Below are positions 18,939 through 27,650 of a DNA stretch of 60,716 nt, piece by piece. Within the stretch, counting starts at the first letter, position 1; each line of letters starts with the position of its first letter. The position numbers were made by a program, and so were the translations under genes. Source of the DNA: Pseudomonadota bacterium (GTDB taxonomy: Bacteria; Pseudomonadota; Gammaproteobacteria; Burkholderiales; Ferrovaceae); NCBI GenBank assembly GCA_021805725.1, contig JAJZEH010000042.1, positions 1 to 60,716 of the forward strand, written 5' to 3'. The notes beneath the pieces were generated by a model. The model saw nothing but the letters and a program-made list of their open reading frames with translations. It was not told where the DNA came from and did not search any database.

Positions 18939-20342
18939 ATGGCTCGTAAATCTGCAGAATTGCCCAAGCTCTTCGTTCTTGATACCAACGTTTTGCTCCA
19001 CGATCCCACCAGTCTGTTCCAGTTCGAGGAACATGACGTCTATTTGCCCATGGTGACGATCGAGGAACTCGACAACAACAAGAAGGGCATGACCGAAGTG
19101 GCGCGCAATGCGCGCCAGGTCAGTCGTTTTCTGGATGAAATCATCAGGCGAGCCAAAAAGGGCGATATCAGCGCAGGCATCCCGCTGGCTCGAGAGCACG
19201 ACAAAACCCCTTCGGGCACCCTGTTTCTGCAAACGCTCAACGGTTCGGTCATACCCGCCTCGCTCTCGGGAGACAAGGCAGACAACCAGATTTTGGGCGT
19301 TGCCCTTGAACTCAAGCGCGCGCACACCACGCGCAGCGTCATCCTGGTCAGCAAGGACATCAACATGCGCATCAAGGCGCGTGCGCTGGGTGTCGATGCT
19401 GAAGATTATTTCAATGACAAGGTTCTCGAGGACTCTGATCTACTTTATACCGGCGCCAGCGAGCTGCCTCATGACTTCTGGGAAACCCATGGCAAGGACG
19501 TGCAATCCTGGCAGGAACACGGACGCACCCTATACCGGGTCAAGGGGCCTCTGGTACCGGGACTCCTGCTCAACGAGTTCGTTTATCAGGACCATGAGGA
19601 CAAACCGTTTTATGCCATCGTCAAGGAACGCGACGGACAGTCTGCGGTACTGCAGACCGTCCGCGACTATGCGTCTCAGCGAAATAACACCTGGGGTATC
19701 GTCGCTGCCAATCGCGAACAGAACTTCGCGCTCAACCTGCTCATGGACCCCGAACTGGACTTCATCACACTGCTGGGCCAAGCCGGAACAGGCAAAACAC
19801 TGCTGACACTGGCGGCCGGTTTGATGCAAACCCTGGAACACAAAACTTACTCTGAAATCATCATGACGCGGGTCACCGTTCCGGTGGGCGAAGACATCGG
19901 GTTTTTACCAGGGACCGAAGAAGAGAAAATGACGCCATGGATGGGTGCACTCGAGGACAATCTCGATGTCCTCAATAAAAGCGATGACGAAGCCGGAGAC
20001 TGGGGAAGAGCCGCCACACGAGACCTGATTCGTTCACGGATCAAGATAAAATCCCTCAACTTCATGCGCGGCCGCACCTTCCTCAATAAATACCTGATCA
20101 TTGACGAAGCACAGAATCTCACGCCCAAACAGATGAAGACCCTGATTACCCGTGCGGGGCCTGGAACCAAGGTGGTTTGCCTGGGCAACATCGCACAGAT
20201 AGACACGCCCTACCTCACCGAAGGCAGCTCTGGGCTGACCTATGTGGTGGACCGGTTCAAGGGATGGCGTCACAGTGGACACGTGACGCTGCAACGTGGC
20301 GAACGTTCGCGCTTGGCCGACTATGCTGCCGAAGTGTTGTAA
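18939..20342 (+). CDS. PhoH-family ATPase with N-terminal PIN domain
   Basis: The 467-residue protein fuses a PIN nuclease domain (about residues 10-170; KLFVLDTNVLLHDP with D15, and conserved acidic residues in TIEELDNNKKG) to a PhoH-type ATPase. Walker A is GQAGTGKT (280-287) and Walker B is LIIDEAQNLTPKQMKTLITRAG. This is the PhoH2/YlaK arrangement, thought to couple RNA unwinding to cleavage. In related bacteria it is often next to bcp, as here. The start at 18939 gives MARKSAELPKLFVLDTN. No strong ribosome-binding site is visible. Confidence 0.93.
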   Translation: MARKSAELPKLFVLDTNVLLHDPTSLFQFEEHDVYLPMVTIEELDNNKKGMTEVARNARQVSRFLDEIIRRAKKGDISAGIPLAREHDKTPSGTLFLQTLNGSVIPASLSGDKADNQILGVALELKRAHTTRSVILVSKDINMRIKARALGVDAEDYFNDKVLEDSDLLYTGASELPHDFWETHGKDVQSWQEHGRTLYRVKGPLVPGLLLNEFVYQDHEDKPFYAIVKERDGQSAVLQTVRDYASQRNNTWGIVAANREQNFALNLLMDPELDFITLLGQAGTGKTLLTLAAGLMQTLEHKTYSEIIMTRVTVPVGEDIGFLPGTEEEKMTPWMGALEDNLDVLNKSDDEAGDWGRAATRDLIRSRIKIKSLNFMRGRTFLNKYLIIDEAQNLTPKQMKTLITRAGPGTKVVCLGNIAQIDTPYLTEGSSGLTYVVDRFKGWRHSGHVTLQRGERSRLADYAAEVL

Positions 20343-20354
20343 GCCCCGTTTCTG

Positions 20355-21659
20355 ATGGCACTCGGCTTTTACACCATTCTGCTGGCACAGTTTCTCTCGG
20401 CACTGGCTGACAACTCGCTCTTGTTTGCAGCCATCGCCCTGCTCAAGGAACTGGCTGCTCCGCCGGAATACGTTCCCATCCTGCAACAATTCTTTGTAGT
20501 CTCCTACATCGTGTTGGCACCTTTCGTGGGCGCTTTCTCTGATGCGTTGCCCAAGGGACGCGTCATGTTCATCAGCAACCTCATCAAGCTGGCGGGCTGC
20601 CTGGCAATGTTGGGAGGGGTCAACCCGCTTTATGCCTATGCGCTGGTCGGGTTGGGTGCCGCCGCCTATTCGCCTGCCAAATACGGCATCCTGACCGAAT
20701 ACCTTCCCCCCAACCGACTCGTGGTCGCCAACAGCTGGATGGAGGGATTAACCGTGCTGGCCATCATTTTGGGTGCAGTGATGGGCGGTTTGATGCTCAA
20801 ACCAGGACTGCCCCTCTATCTGCTGGCAAAAAATGGCATGGCTGCCCTTGGGTTTGTTCCCCTCACAGCGCCTCAATTTGCCATCCTGATGGTGCTGTTG
20901 TTGTACATCGCCGCAGCGGTCGCCAACCTGTACATTCCAAAAGTACACCGCGATCACAGCCTGCCGCGCAAAAACCCCTGGTACGTGGTCAAGGATTTTG
21001 CAGCTTCCTTCATGATGCTCTGGCGCGATCCGCTGGGCAAGGTTTCCCTTGCCGTGACCACTCTGTTCTGGGGCGTGGGCTCGACTTTACGTCTGATCGT
21101 TCTGGTCTGGGCCACCCTCCAGCTTCACTTCGATCTGGAAAAATCCACCCAGCTCACCGCAGTCTCGGCAGTGGGGATTGCCCTGGGTTCGATTGCGGCC
21201 GCCAAATGGGTCAAGCTGGAAAGTTCGCTCAAAGTGCTGCCGGTGGGAATTGCCATGGGTGCCGCCATACTGGGCATGCTGTTCGTAACCCAATGGCCCA
21301 TCGCCGTAATCCTGCTCGTCATTGCAGGGGCCATGGGTGGGTTTTTCGTTGTCCCCATGAACGCATTACTGCAACATCGAGGACATCAACTGATGGGTGC
21401 GGGTCATAGCATTGCTGTCCAGAATTTCAATGAAAACATCAGCATACTTGCCATGCTGGGCGCCTACGCACTGGTGATCCGTACCGATTTGCCGCTAAGA
21501 TCCATGATGCACAAAATCGGCCTTGAGACCCTGATGGGTCGTCCCCTGGTGGCAACGGAAGCCGCGTTTTATGCCAGTGTTGTGCTGCTGGGTCTGTTTA
21601 TCAGCAGCCTCATGCTGCTGTTGTACCGTCGCTACCGTCACGTGGAATACACCGACTGA
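20355..21659 (+). CDS. lplT: Lysophospholipid transporter LplT (MFS)
   Basis: LplT flips lysophospholipids to the inner leaflet of the inner membrane for re-acylation. The 434-residue protein has about 12 membrane segments and the typical start GFYTILLAQFLSALADNSLLFAAIALL, then PKGRVMFISNLIKLAGCLAML and GLGAAAYSPAKYGILTEYLPPNRLVVANSWMEG. In E. coli lplT is followed by the acyltransferase gene aas; here no acyltransferase is fused or adjacent. It begins 12 bp after the PhoH gene. Its 3' end overlaps the convergent uracil-DNA glycosylase gene by 50 bp. Confidence 0.93.
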   Translation: MALGFYTILLAQFLSALADNSLLFAAIALLKELAAPPEYVPILQQFFVVSYIVLAPFVGAFSDALPKGRVMFISNLIKLAGCLAMLGGVNPLYAYALVGLGAAAYSPAKYGILTEYLPPNRLVVANSWMEGLTVLAIILGAVMGGLMLKPGLPLYLLAKNGMAALGFVPLTAPQFAILMVLLLYIAAAVANLYIPKVHRDHSLPRKNPWYVVKDFAASFMMLWRDPLGKVSLAVTTLFWGVGSTLRLIVLVWATLQLHFDLEKSTQLTAVSAVGIALGSIAAAKWVKLESSLKVLPVGIAMGAAILGMLFVTQWPIAVILLVIAGAMGGFFVVPMNALLQHRGHQLMGAGHSIAVQNFNENISILAMLGAYALVIRTDLPLRSMMHKIGLETLMGRPLVATEAAFYASVVLLGLFISSLMLLLYRRYRHVEYTD

Positions 21660-22347
21660 GCATCAGTTGCCGGGCCTGGCACAAATCCACCCAAGCCTTG
21701 GCTTTGTCGGCCGGGGTGCGCAACAGATAGGCAGGATGCCAGGTTACGACGAGCGGAATTTTTCCGAAATGATGCTGCTGAAGCCGCAAAGCGCCCAAGG
21801 TCCCATCCGTTTTCAGAAGTGCGTGCGCCGCAACCTTGCCCATGGCCACAATCACCGCCGGCTGGATCAAGGCAATTTGCCGGGCAAGGTAAGGCATGCA
21901 AGCAGCGCACTCCTCATCGGTGGGCGTGCGATTTTGCGGCGGTCGGCACTTCACCACATTGGCGATGTAGACATCTTCCCCTCGTTTTAACCCAAGGGCG
22001 CGAAGCATCTCGTCCAGCAATTTTCCTGCCGCGCCCACGAAGGGTTCGCCGCGCTGATCCTCTTCAGCGCCCGGACCCTCTCCAACAAACAGCCAGCGCG
22101 CCCGTTCGTCACCCACGCCAAATACAGCCTGCCGCCGGCCATGATGAAGGGAACAGCGCTGACAACCGGCGACCATTTCGCGTAATTCTGACCAACCCGC
22201 CTCGGCGGGCGTAGGGTCTGACGATGGAGCTGGGGCGGTGGGAAAGTCGGATACTTCAGCCTGTCCCGTGCCTTCACGGGCCTGTGAACGCATTACCCAC
22301 TGCGGCCAAAGACCCAGTTCCCTCCATCGTGCTTCTTCCGGGTTCAC
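21610..22347 (-). CDS. Uracil-DNA glycosylase, family 4 (iron-sulfur type)
   Basis: This enzyme removes uracil from DNA. The catalytic motif is GEGPGAEEDQRGEPFVGAAGKLLDEML and the second motif is TWHPAYLLR. The 4Fe-4S ligands fit C62/C65 (CQRC) and C134/C150 in the region CRPPQNRTPTDEECAAC. A longer open frame begins at 22548, but that part lies on rimI. The GTG at 22347 overlaps the rimI stop (GTGA), gives 245 residues, and starts with the family-like segment EEARWRELGLWPQW, so it is chosen. An Ala/Pro linker joins this head to the catalytic domain. The C-terminus extends 50 bp into the convergent lplT gene. Confidence 0.93.
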   Translation of the reverse strand: MNPEEARWRELGLWPQWVMRSQAREGTGQAEVSDFPTAPAPSSDPTPAEAGWSELREMVAGCQRCSLHHGRRQAVFGVGDERARWLFVGEGPGAEEDQRGEPFVGAAGKLLDEMLRALGLKRGEDVYIANVVKCRPPQNRTPTDEECAACMPYLARQIALIQPAVIVAMGKVAAHALLKTDGTLGALRLQQHHFGKIPLVVTWHPAYLLRTPADKAKAWVDLCQARQLMLSRCIPRDGSDGTTAA

Positions 22348-22805
22348 AGCGGACTCCGCATCACGACAGCGTCTTCCCTGCCATGCAACGCGGGATAATA
22401 TTGCTGGCGCACCCCGATTTGCTTGAACCCCGACTCTCGATACAGTTTGAGCGCGCGCGTATTGCCGTGTCGCACCTCCAGCAAGATCTGCGTGCAACCC
22501 AGCGCGCGCGCGCGACTCTTGGCCGCCTCGAGTAGCTGTTTTCCCCATCCTCGCCCCTGCCAGAGGGGATCGATCGTCAGGTTGAGCAGGTGCATTTCGT
22601 CCATGACCTGCATCATGAAGGCGTATCCCATCAATTGACCCTCCAGGCGGCAGGCAAGGCCCACATGACCCTGGCGCAGGGAATCGGACAAATTGCCGCG
22701 CGACCAGGGTATCGCGTAGGCACGCTGTTCGATGGCGAGCATGGCATCAATATCTTCCATACCCAGGTCCGTGATCACAGGGTGCTTCAGCGAGTCGAGT
22801 TTCAT
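22344..22805 (-). CDS. rimI: Ribosomal-protein-alanine N-acetyltransferase RimI
   Basis: RimI is a GNAT enzyme acetylating the N-terminal alanine of ribosomal protein S18. The 153-residue product shows MLAIEQRAYAIPWSRGNLSDSL, the acetyl-CoA loop DPLWQGRGWGKQLLEAA and the end LYRESGFKQIGVRQQYYPALHGREDAVVM, all standard for RimI. The start is at ATG 22805, which overlaps the tsaB stop by 4 bp; the in-frame extension to 23000 runs over tsaB and is rejected. Pairing of tsaB with rimI is common in proteobacteria. Confidence 0.95.
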   Translation of the reverse strand: MKLDSLKHPVITDLGMEDIDAMLAIEQRAYAIPWSRGNLSDSLRQGHVGLACRLEGQLMGYAFMMQVMDEMHLLNLTIDPLWQGRGWGKQLLEAAKSRARALGCTQILLEVRHGNTRALKLYRESGFKQIGVRQQYYPALHGREDAVVMRSPL

Positions 22806-23482
22806 TTGGCGGCACGTTCCGCGCGCGTCAAAGCCACCTTGTCCCTCAAGTAGAGCGGTGCGGCCTGCTCTGGTGGCATCGCGAGGCCTGACTGAAATGC
22901 CTTGACCCCCAGAGTGGCCACATGGATCGCTTGCGGAATCAGGCCAGACTTTACCGGAAGCAGTTGTCCAGGCCAGGCCTGCGTCAAGGCTGACGAACAC
23001 AATTCAGCCCCGCTGCCCACGGGCAGCCAAACCCCGTCAGGAAGTTGCGGCAACGGGTCCGGGTCACTCAGACAAGGCGTGATATGGGTGATCCATTGTC
23101 CGGCGATGAATTCGTAGGCCGCCACATAGATCTGATTCATGCGTGCATCCAGCGCAGCGACGACGCGCTCGTGCCCCGCTCCTTCTGCCAGCGCCAAAAG
23201 CGTTGAAACGGGCACGACCGGAATCTCCAGACCCAGCGCCAATCCCTGGGCCACACCACAGGCCATGCGCAGACCTGTGAATGCGCCTGGCCCCATGCCA
23301 AACGCGATGGCATCCAGTTGCAACGGGTCCACGCCTGCATCGGATAACAAATTTCGGATCATCGGCAACAGCGTTTCGGAGTGGGCCTGATGCGCCGGCC
23401 CCTGAAGACAGGACAGTACGCCATCCCGCCATAATGCTACGGAACAATGTTCAGTGGCCGATTCCAGTGCAAGCAGCTTCAA
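22802..23482 (-). CDS. tsaB: tRNA threonylcarbamoyladenosine biosynthesis protein TsaB
   Basis: TsaB is the ASKHA-fold partner that scaffolds TsaD and TsaE in making t6A37 of ANN-decoding tRNAs. The sequence has KLLALESATEHCSVALW at the N-terminus and the TsaB signature AFGMGPGAFTGLRMACGVAQGLALG. The start is uncertain: TTG 23482 gives (M)KLLALESA, the expected beginning, and lies seven bases after AGGATGG; a GTG two codons upstream is too close to that site. The resulting 226 residues are near the usual length. A perfect 11-bp inverted repeat (23500-23525) lies just upstream. Confidence 0.94.
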   Translation of the reverse strand: MKLLALESATEHCSVALWRDGVLSCLQGPAHQAHSETLLPMIRNLLSDAGVDPLQLDAIAFGMGPGAFTGLRMACGVAQGLALGLEIPVVPVSTLLALAEGAGHERVVAALDARMNQIYVAAYEFIAGQWITHITPCLSDPDPLPQLPDGVWLPVGSGAELCSSALTQAWPGQLLPVKSGLIPQAIHVATLGVKAFQSGLAMPPEQAAPLYLRDKVALTRAERAAK

Positions 23483-23499
23483 TCTCACCCCATCCTGCG

Positions 23500-23525
23500 T
23501 TATCCTGCCCGGATGGGCAGGATAA
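23500..23525. repeat. Perfect 11-bp inverted repeat upstream of tsaB
   Basis: TTATCCTGCCC (23500-23510), loop GGAT, then GGGCAGGATAA (23515-23525). It ends 17 bases before the tsaB start codon on the minus strand. No T-run follows in either direction, so it is more likely an operator or mRNA stem than a terminator. Confidence 0.55.
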
Positions 23526-23688
23526 AACCTGCATGATACATCCCTATGTGCCGCACTGTCGCCCATGCCGCCATCATGAGAAGTGTGCCGCCCATGGAAC
23601 GGGATCGGTTAAAATGACCTTTTCCCCGTGGCCGCTGTAGTTACAAATTGAAACCGCACAGCCACCGAACACCGATAACATCACCAAG

Positions 23689-24420
23689 ATGGAAAAACGA
23701 CCTCAAAAAATACTGGTCCTGGACGACGACATGCGTCTTCGGGAACTTCTCAAACGCTATCTGACGGAACAGGGCTTTGCCGTCGATGCCGTACCTGATG
23801 CCGCCGCGTTGGGCCGACTCATGTCGCGCGAGCGTTTTGACCTGCTGGTGCTGGACCTGATGCTGCCTGGCGAGGATGGGTTGAGCATCTGTCGACGCAT
23901 CCGTGCGGGCTCAAACAACATCCCCATCGTCATGCTCACGGCCATGGGCGATGACGTGGACCGTATCATGGGCCTCGAAATGGGTGCGGACGACTACATT
24001 TCAAAGCCCTTCAACCCACGCGAACTTCTGGCAAGGATTCATGCGGTACTGCGACGTCAGCCTGTATCCACCCTGCCCGGCGCACCAGGAACGCTTCACG
24101 ATGGGCAGTCACTGATCCGCTTTGGCCCCTTTGAATTCAACCTTGCCAACCGCACGCTGGCAAAGAATGGAGAACCCATCAATTTAACCAGTGGCGAATA
24201 CGCCTTGCTTCGAGTTTTGGTGAGCCACCCCAGAGACCCACTCTCGCGCGAAAAGCTCATGGATATGGCTAGGGGGCGGGAACATGAGGTTTTTGATCGC
24301 AGTATCGATGTGCAAATTTCCAGGCTGCGCCGCCTGATCGAGGAAGATTCCGGAAAGCCGCGCTATATCCAGACCGTCTGGGGTTTTGGATATGTGTTCG
24401 TCCCTGACGACGCTCCATGA
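23689..24420 (+). CDS. ompR: Two-component response regulator, OmpR type
   Basis: The 243-residue protein has a receiver domain with acidic pocket D12-D14 and phospho-acceptor D56 in LLVLDLMLPGEDG, then T/A and K in IVMLTAMGD and DYISKPFNPREL. The C-terminal winged helix (FNLANRTLAKNGEPINLTSGEYALLRVLVSHP, DRSIDVQISRLRRLIEEDSGKPRYIQTVWGFGYVF) is close to OmpR. The sensor kinase gene starts inside its stop codon (ATGA). Osmotic or porin regulation is the usual role of such pairs; the actual targets are not shown here. Confidence 0.93.
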   Translation: MEKRPQKILVLDDDMRLRELLKRYLTEQGFAVDAVPDAAALGRLMSRERFDLLVLDLMLPGEDGLSICRRIRAGSNNIPIVMLTAMGDDVDRIMGLEMGADDYISKPFNPRELLARIHAVLRRQPVSTLPGAPGTLHDGQSLIRFGPFEFNLANRTLAKNGEPINLTSGEYALLRVLVSHPRDPLSREKLMDMARGREHEVFDRSIDVQISRLRRLIEEDSGKPRYIQTVWGFGYVFVPDDAP

Positions 24421-25745
24421 CTTTTTTTCCGAGATCGTTGCTGGGTCGCACGGTCCTGGTCATCGTTTTGACCGTGATCCTCACCCAGCTGGCGACCACT
24501 TTCGTCATTCGCCAGTTTTACGTAAAACCCCTGCTGGAACGCGCCCTGGATGACCGGGCAAACCACATCCAGACCATCGTTGCCACCATGGCTTTGTTGT
24601 CCAATGAACAACGCGCCACATTCATCAGGGATTTCGAAGATAGTGAAGGGGCCAGAATCCTGCCCTTCCTGCCTAATGCCCACACAGGAAGCCCCCCCGA
24701 TCCTGACACGCGACTTGCCCGACTCGAAGAGCGGTTACGCAAGCTGATTTCACCCTCATCCCACATCCTGGTTTCGGATCGCAGCGATGCACCGGAAATC
24801 TGGATTTCACTGGAAACCCCAAGCGGCGAGTATTGGTACGTGACGCAGCGGCAGCGTTTTGACTCCGGCTTTCCGGTCAAATGGGGCATTATGTTGATGC
24901 TGGTGGTATTTGTTTCCGTAGTCGGCGTCTACCTTGGCGTCAGGCGCATCAACAGACCGCTGCGCGCGTTGACACGCGCAGCACACAGCATCGCCGAGGG
25001 GCATACCCCTGCACTGGTTGCAGAGTCGGGGGGGCCGCGTGAAATTCGCTCTCTGAGCGAGGCCTTTAATTCCATGCAAAAGGCGCTGCGCGAGTTCGAG
25101 TCCAACCGCACCATCATGCTGGCGGGCGTCTCCCATGATTTACGCACTCCCCTATCGCGCCTGCGCCTTGCGCTTGAAATGCTCGATCCCCAGGATGCCA
25201 TTGTGCTGGAACCCATGGCTCAGGATATGGAAGAGATCGACCGAATCATCAACCAGTTTCTCGACTTTGCGCGCGACAATCCGCACCATTGGCTAAACCC
25301 AGGAAATATCAACGAAGTGATCCGGGTCAACCATGAACGCTTTATGGCAAGGAACTATCCCGTCACCGTCGAACTGGAGGAAACCCCAGACATCCTGATC
25401 AACGAACGCGCCATGGAACGCGTCATCACCAACCTGGTGGAGAATGCACTACGCTACGGCGCTCCCCCCATCACAATTCGTACACAAGCATTTCCGGATC
25501 ATGTCCGGTTGTCGGTTCTTGACCGGGGGGCAGGCATTCCTCCCCATGAAGTCATGCGCGTCATCCAGCCCTTTACCCGACTGGAGTCTTCCCGCAGCGG
25601 TCACCCCGGCGCAGGACTGGGACTGGCCATCGTGGATCGCGTCATACGCATGCACCACGGCGTATTCAAGCTGTTACCGCGTCAGGGTGGCGGGCTGGAA
25701 GCACGCATCGAACTACCATTGTCCACCCCACCGAAGAACTCCTGA
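24417..25745 (+). CDS. envZ: Two-component sensor histidine kinase, EnvZ type
   Basis: This inner-membrane sensor has 442 residues. Two membrane helices (about 8-30 and 155-175) flank a periplasmic domain of about 120 residues. A HAMP domain (RINRPLRALTRAAHSIAEG) follows, then the H-box AGVSHDLRTPLSRLRLALEML with phospho-acceptor H240. The ATPase boxes are ITNLVENALRYG (N), LDRGAGIP (G1) and PGAGLGLAIVDRV (G2). It overlaps ompR by 4 bp and the pair works as one system. The last 64 bp overlap the 3' end of the convergent dinG gene. Confidence 0.92.
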   Translation: MTFFPRSLLGRTVLVIVLTVILTQLATTFVIRQFYVKPLLERALDDRANHIQTIVATMALLSNEQRATFIRDFEDSEGARILPFLPNAHTGSPPDPDTRLARLEERLRKLISPSSHILVSDRSDAPEIWISLETPSGEYWYVTQRQRFDSGFPVKWGIMLMLVVFVSVVGVYLGVRRINRPLRALTRAAHSIAEGHTPALVAESGGPREIRSLSEAFNSMQKALREFESNRTIMLAGVSHDLRTPLSRLRLALEMLDPQDAIVLEPMAQDMEEIDRIINQFLDFARDNPHHWLNPGNINEVIRVNHERFMARNYPVTVELEETPDILINERAMERVITNLVENALRYGAPPITIRTQAFPDHVRLSVLDRGAGIPPHEVMRVIQPFTRLESSRSGHPGAGLGLAIVDRVIRMHHGVFKLLPRQGGGLEARIELPLSTPPKNS

Positions 25746-27646
25746 ACCTCTGCCAAATCACGGGTCCGCCGCATCGGTGGCAGGCTCATCCAGACCCTTC
25801 TGCCATAGGGTTTCCCCAGCAGCCTGGGGTCACAAAGCATGAGCACGCCCCGATCCTGTTCGTCCCGAATCAAGCGTCCAGCACCCTGTTTGAGCGATAT
25901 GACCGCCCTGGGCAATTGGTAGTCCATGAACGCATTGCGTCCCTGACGCGTGATCTCTTCAATGCGTGCGGCAAGCACAGGATCATCGGGAGGCGCAAAG
26001 GGAATCTTGTCAATGATAACCACTGACAGGGCTTCTCCCTTGACATCCACGCCTTCCCAAAACGAACTGGAACCAAGCAGCACCGCATTCTGCACCTGAC
26101 GGAAGCGGTTCAGCAGTTCAGATCGGCTGGTTTCACCCTGGATCAGCAAGGGGTAGTCCAACCCCAGGGATTCAAAGCGCTCCTTGAGCAGCGCATGAGC
26201 CTCCTTCAGGGCCCGATGGCTTGTAAACAGCATGAATGCGCGCCCTGCACTGGCCTGAAGAACCGGTAAGGCGGCCTCCACTACGGCTGCCGTATAGTCC
26301 GGCGTATTGGGTTGGGGCAATCCTGTGGGGACATACAGCAATGACTGTGCGGCATAGTCAAATGGGCTTGCCCAAGTGAGCGCTTCGGTTTCAGACAACC
26401 CCATTTCATGTTGATAATGTTTGAAGTCGCCATTGACGGAGAGTGTGGCCGAAGTAAAAATCCAGGACTTCGGGACGGCATTCCACTGCAATTTGAATGT
26501 CTCGGCAAGAGACAGTGGCGTGAGGTTAAGGTGTAGGGACTGGCTGAAACACTCCATCCAGCGAATCTGATCACTGTCCCCCTCACCCTGCCAGGATTGC
26601 GTCTGTGCCAGCAACTCCTGGGCCCGCAAGGCAATGGCATGCAATCCCTCCGAACGCTCGGCTTGGTGTGCCACAAGGGCATGCAAGGCCTCCAGTCGCA
26701 GCGCCACCTGGTTGAGGGCTTCAGTGAAGTTCTCGTAGCGCCTGACCTGATCGTAAGCCAGGCGACCCTCCTTGAGGGGAATGGACAATCTCAGGTCCTT
26801 CGATGCCCGCTCCAGTGCTGATGATGCCTCGGGAATGTCTCGAAATTCCACGCTCACTCCAAGCGCTTCGCTGACGGCATCTCGTGCCAGATCCACCAGC
26901 AAGCTGGTGGACAGGGATCGGCCAAAAAAAACCGTGGCCGTTTCGGGCAGTTGATGGGCTTCATCCAGAATGACCGTTTGCGCCTGAGGTAACAGTTCTC
27001 CTGCACCTTCGTCGCGCAGCATCACGTCTGCAAAGAAGAGATGGTGGTTTACGACAACGACATCAGCCTGCTGGGCGTCTTTGCGCGCAGACAGTACAAA
27101 GCATTTTGCGTGGTGCGGACATTCCTGGCCCAGACAATTGTCACGGGTGGAGGTTACCTGTGGCCACAGCCCGGAATTTTCGGGAACCGTCGTAAGTTCG
27201 GCAATGTCGCCACGCATGCTGGACTGCGCGAATGCCGCCACCCGTTGCAGATGCACGACTTCCGAGCGATCGCGCATGCGGCCTTCGCGCAGTGTCTGCT
27301 CCAGATGGTAGTGGCAGATGTAGTTGGAACGCCCCTTCAGCAGAGCCACGGTCACGGGAACCTGAAGCGCGGCGCGCAGGGTGGGAATGTCCCGATTGAA
27401 CAACTGATCCTGAAGCGTCTTGGTTCCCGTGGACACGATGACCTTGCCACCAGAAAGGAGCGCAGGAACCAGGTAAGCAAAGGTTTTTCCTGTCCCGGTT
27501 CCTGCTTCTGCAATCAACGAGCGGTTGGCAAGGATGGCGCTATGGATGGCCTGCGCAAGATCAATTTGTCCGCCGCGGACACGGTACGCCGGCAGGGTCC
27601 TGGCGAGCGGGCCATCGTCGCCAAAGATCCGTGTCATGTCATTCAT
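25682..27646 (-). CDS. ATP-dependent DNA helicase, DinG/YoaA family
   Basis: This is an XPD-like superfamily 2 helicase of 654 residues. It has Walker A AEAGTGTGKT (46-55), DEAH at 228-231 and the C-terminal motifs SSFWEGVDVKGEALSVVIIDKIPFAPPDDP and LKQGAGRLIRDEQDRGVL. Four cysteines, C111, C171, C176 and C182 (CLGQECPHHAKC), are placed as the 4Fe-4S cluster ligands. Length and the missing exonuclease domain suit the YoaA/DinG group of Gram-negative bacteria; DinG proper and YoaA cannot be separated by eye. It lies 4 bp after mgtA on the same strand, and its 3' end overlaps the sensor kinase gene. Confidence 0.93.
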   Translation of the reverse strand: MNDMTRIFGDDGPLARTLPAYRVRGGQIDLAQAIHSAILANRSLIAEAGTGTGKTFAYLVPALLSGGKVIVSTGTKTLQDQLFNRDIPTLRAALQVPVTVALLKGRSNYICHYHLEQTLREGRMRDRSEVVHLQRVAAFAQSSMRGDIAELTTVPENSGLWPQVTSTRDNCLGQECPHHAKCFVLSARKDAQQADVVVVNHHLFFADVMLRDEGAGELLPQAQTVILDEAHQLPETATVFFGRSLSTSLLVDLARDAVSEALGVSVEFRDIPEASSALERASKDLRLSIPLKEGRLAYDQVRRYENFTEALNQVALRLEALHALVAHQAERSEGLHAIALRAQELLAQTQSWQGEGDSDQIRWMECFSQSLHLNLTPLSLAETFKLQWNAVPKSWIFTSATLSVNGDFKHYQHEMGLSETEALTWASPFDYAAQSLLYVPTGLPQPNTPDYTAAVVEAALPVLQASAGRAFMLFTSHRALKEAHALLKERFESLGLDYPLLIQGETSRSELLNRFRQVQNAVLLGSSSFWEGVDVKGEALSVVIIDKIPFAPPDDPVLAARIEEITRQGRNAFMDYQLPRAVISLKQGAGRLIRDEQDRGVLMLCDPRLLGKPYGRRVWMSLPPMRRTRDLAEVQEFFGGVDNGSSMRASSPPP

Positions 27647-27650
27647 GGTG

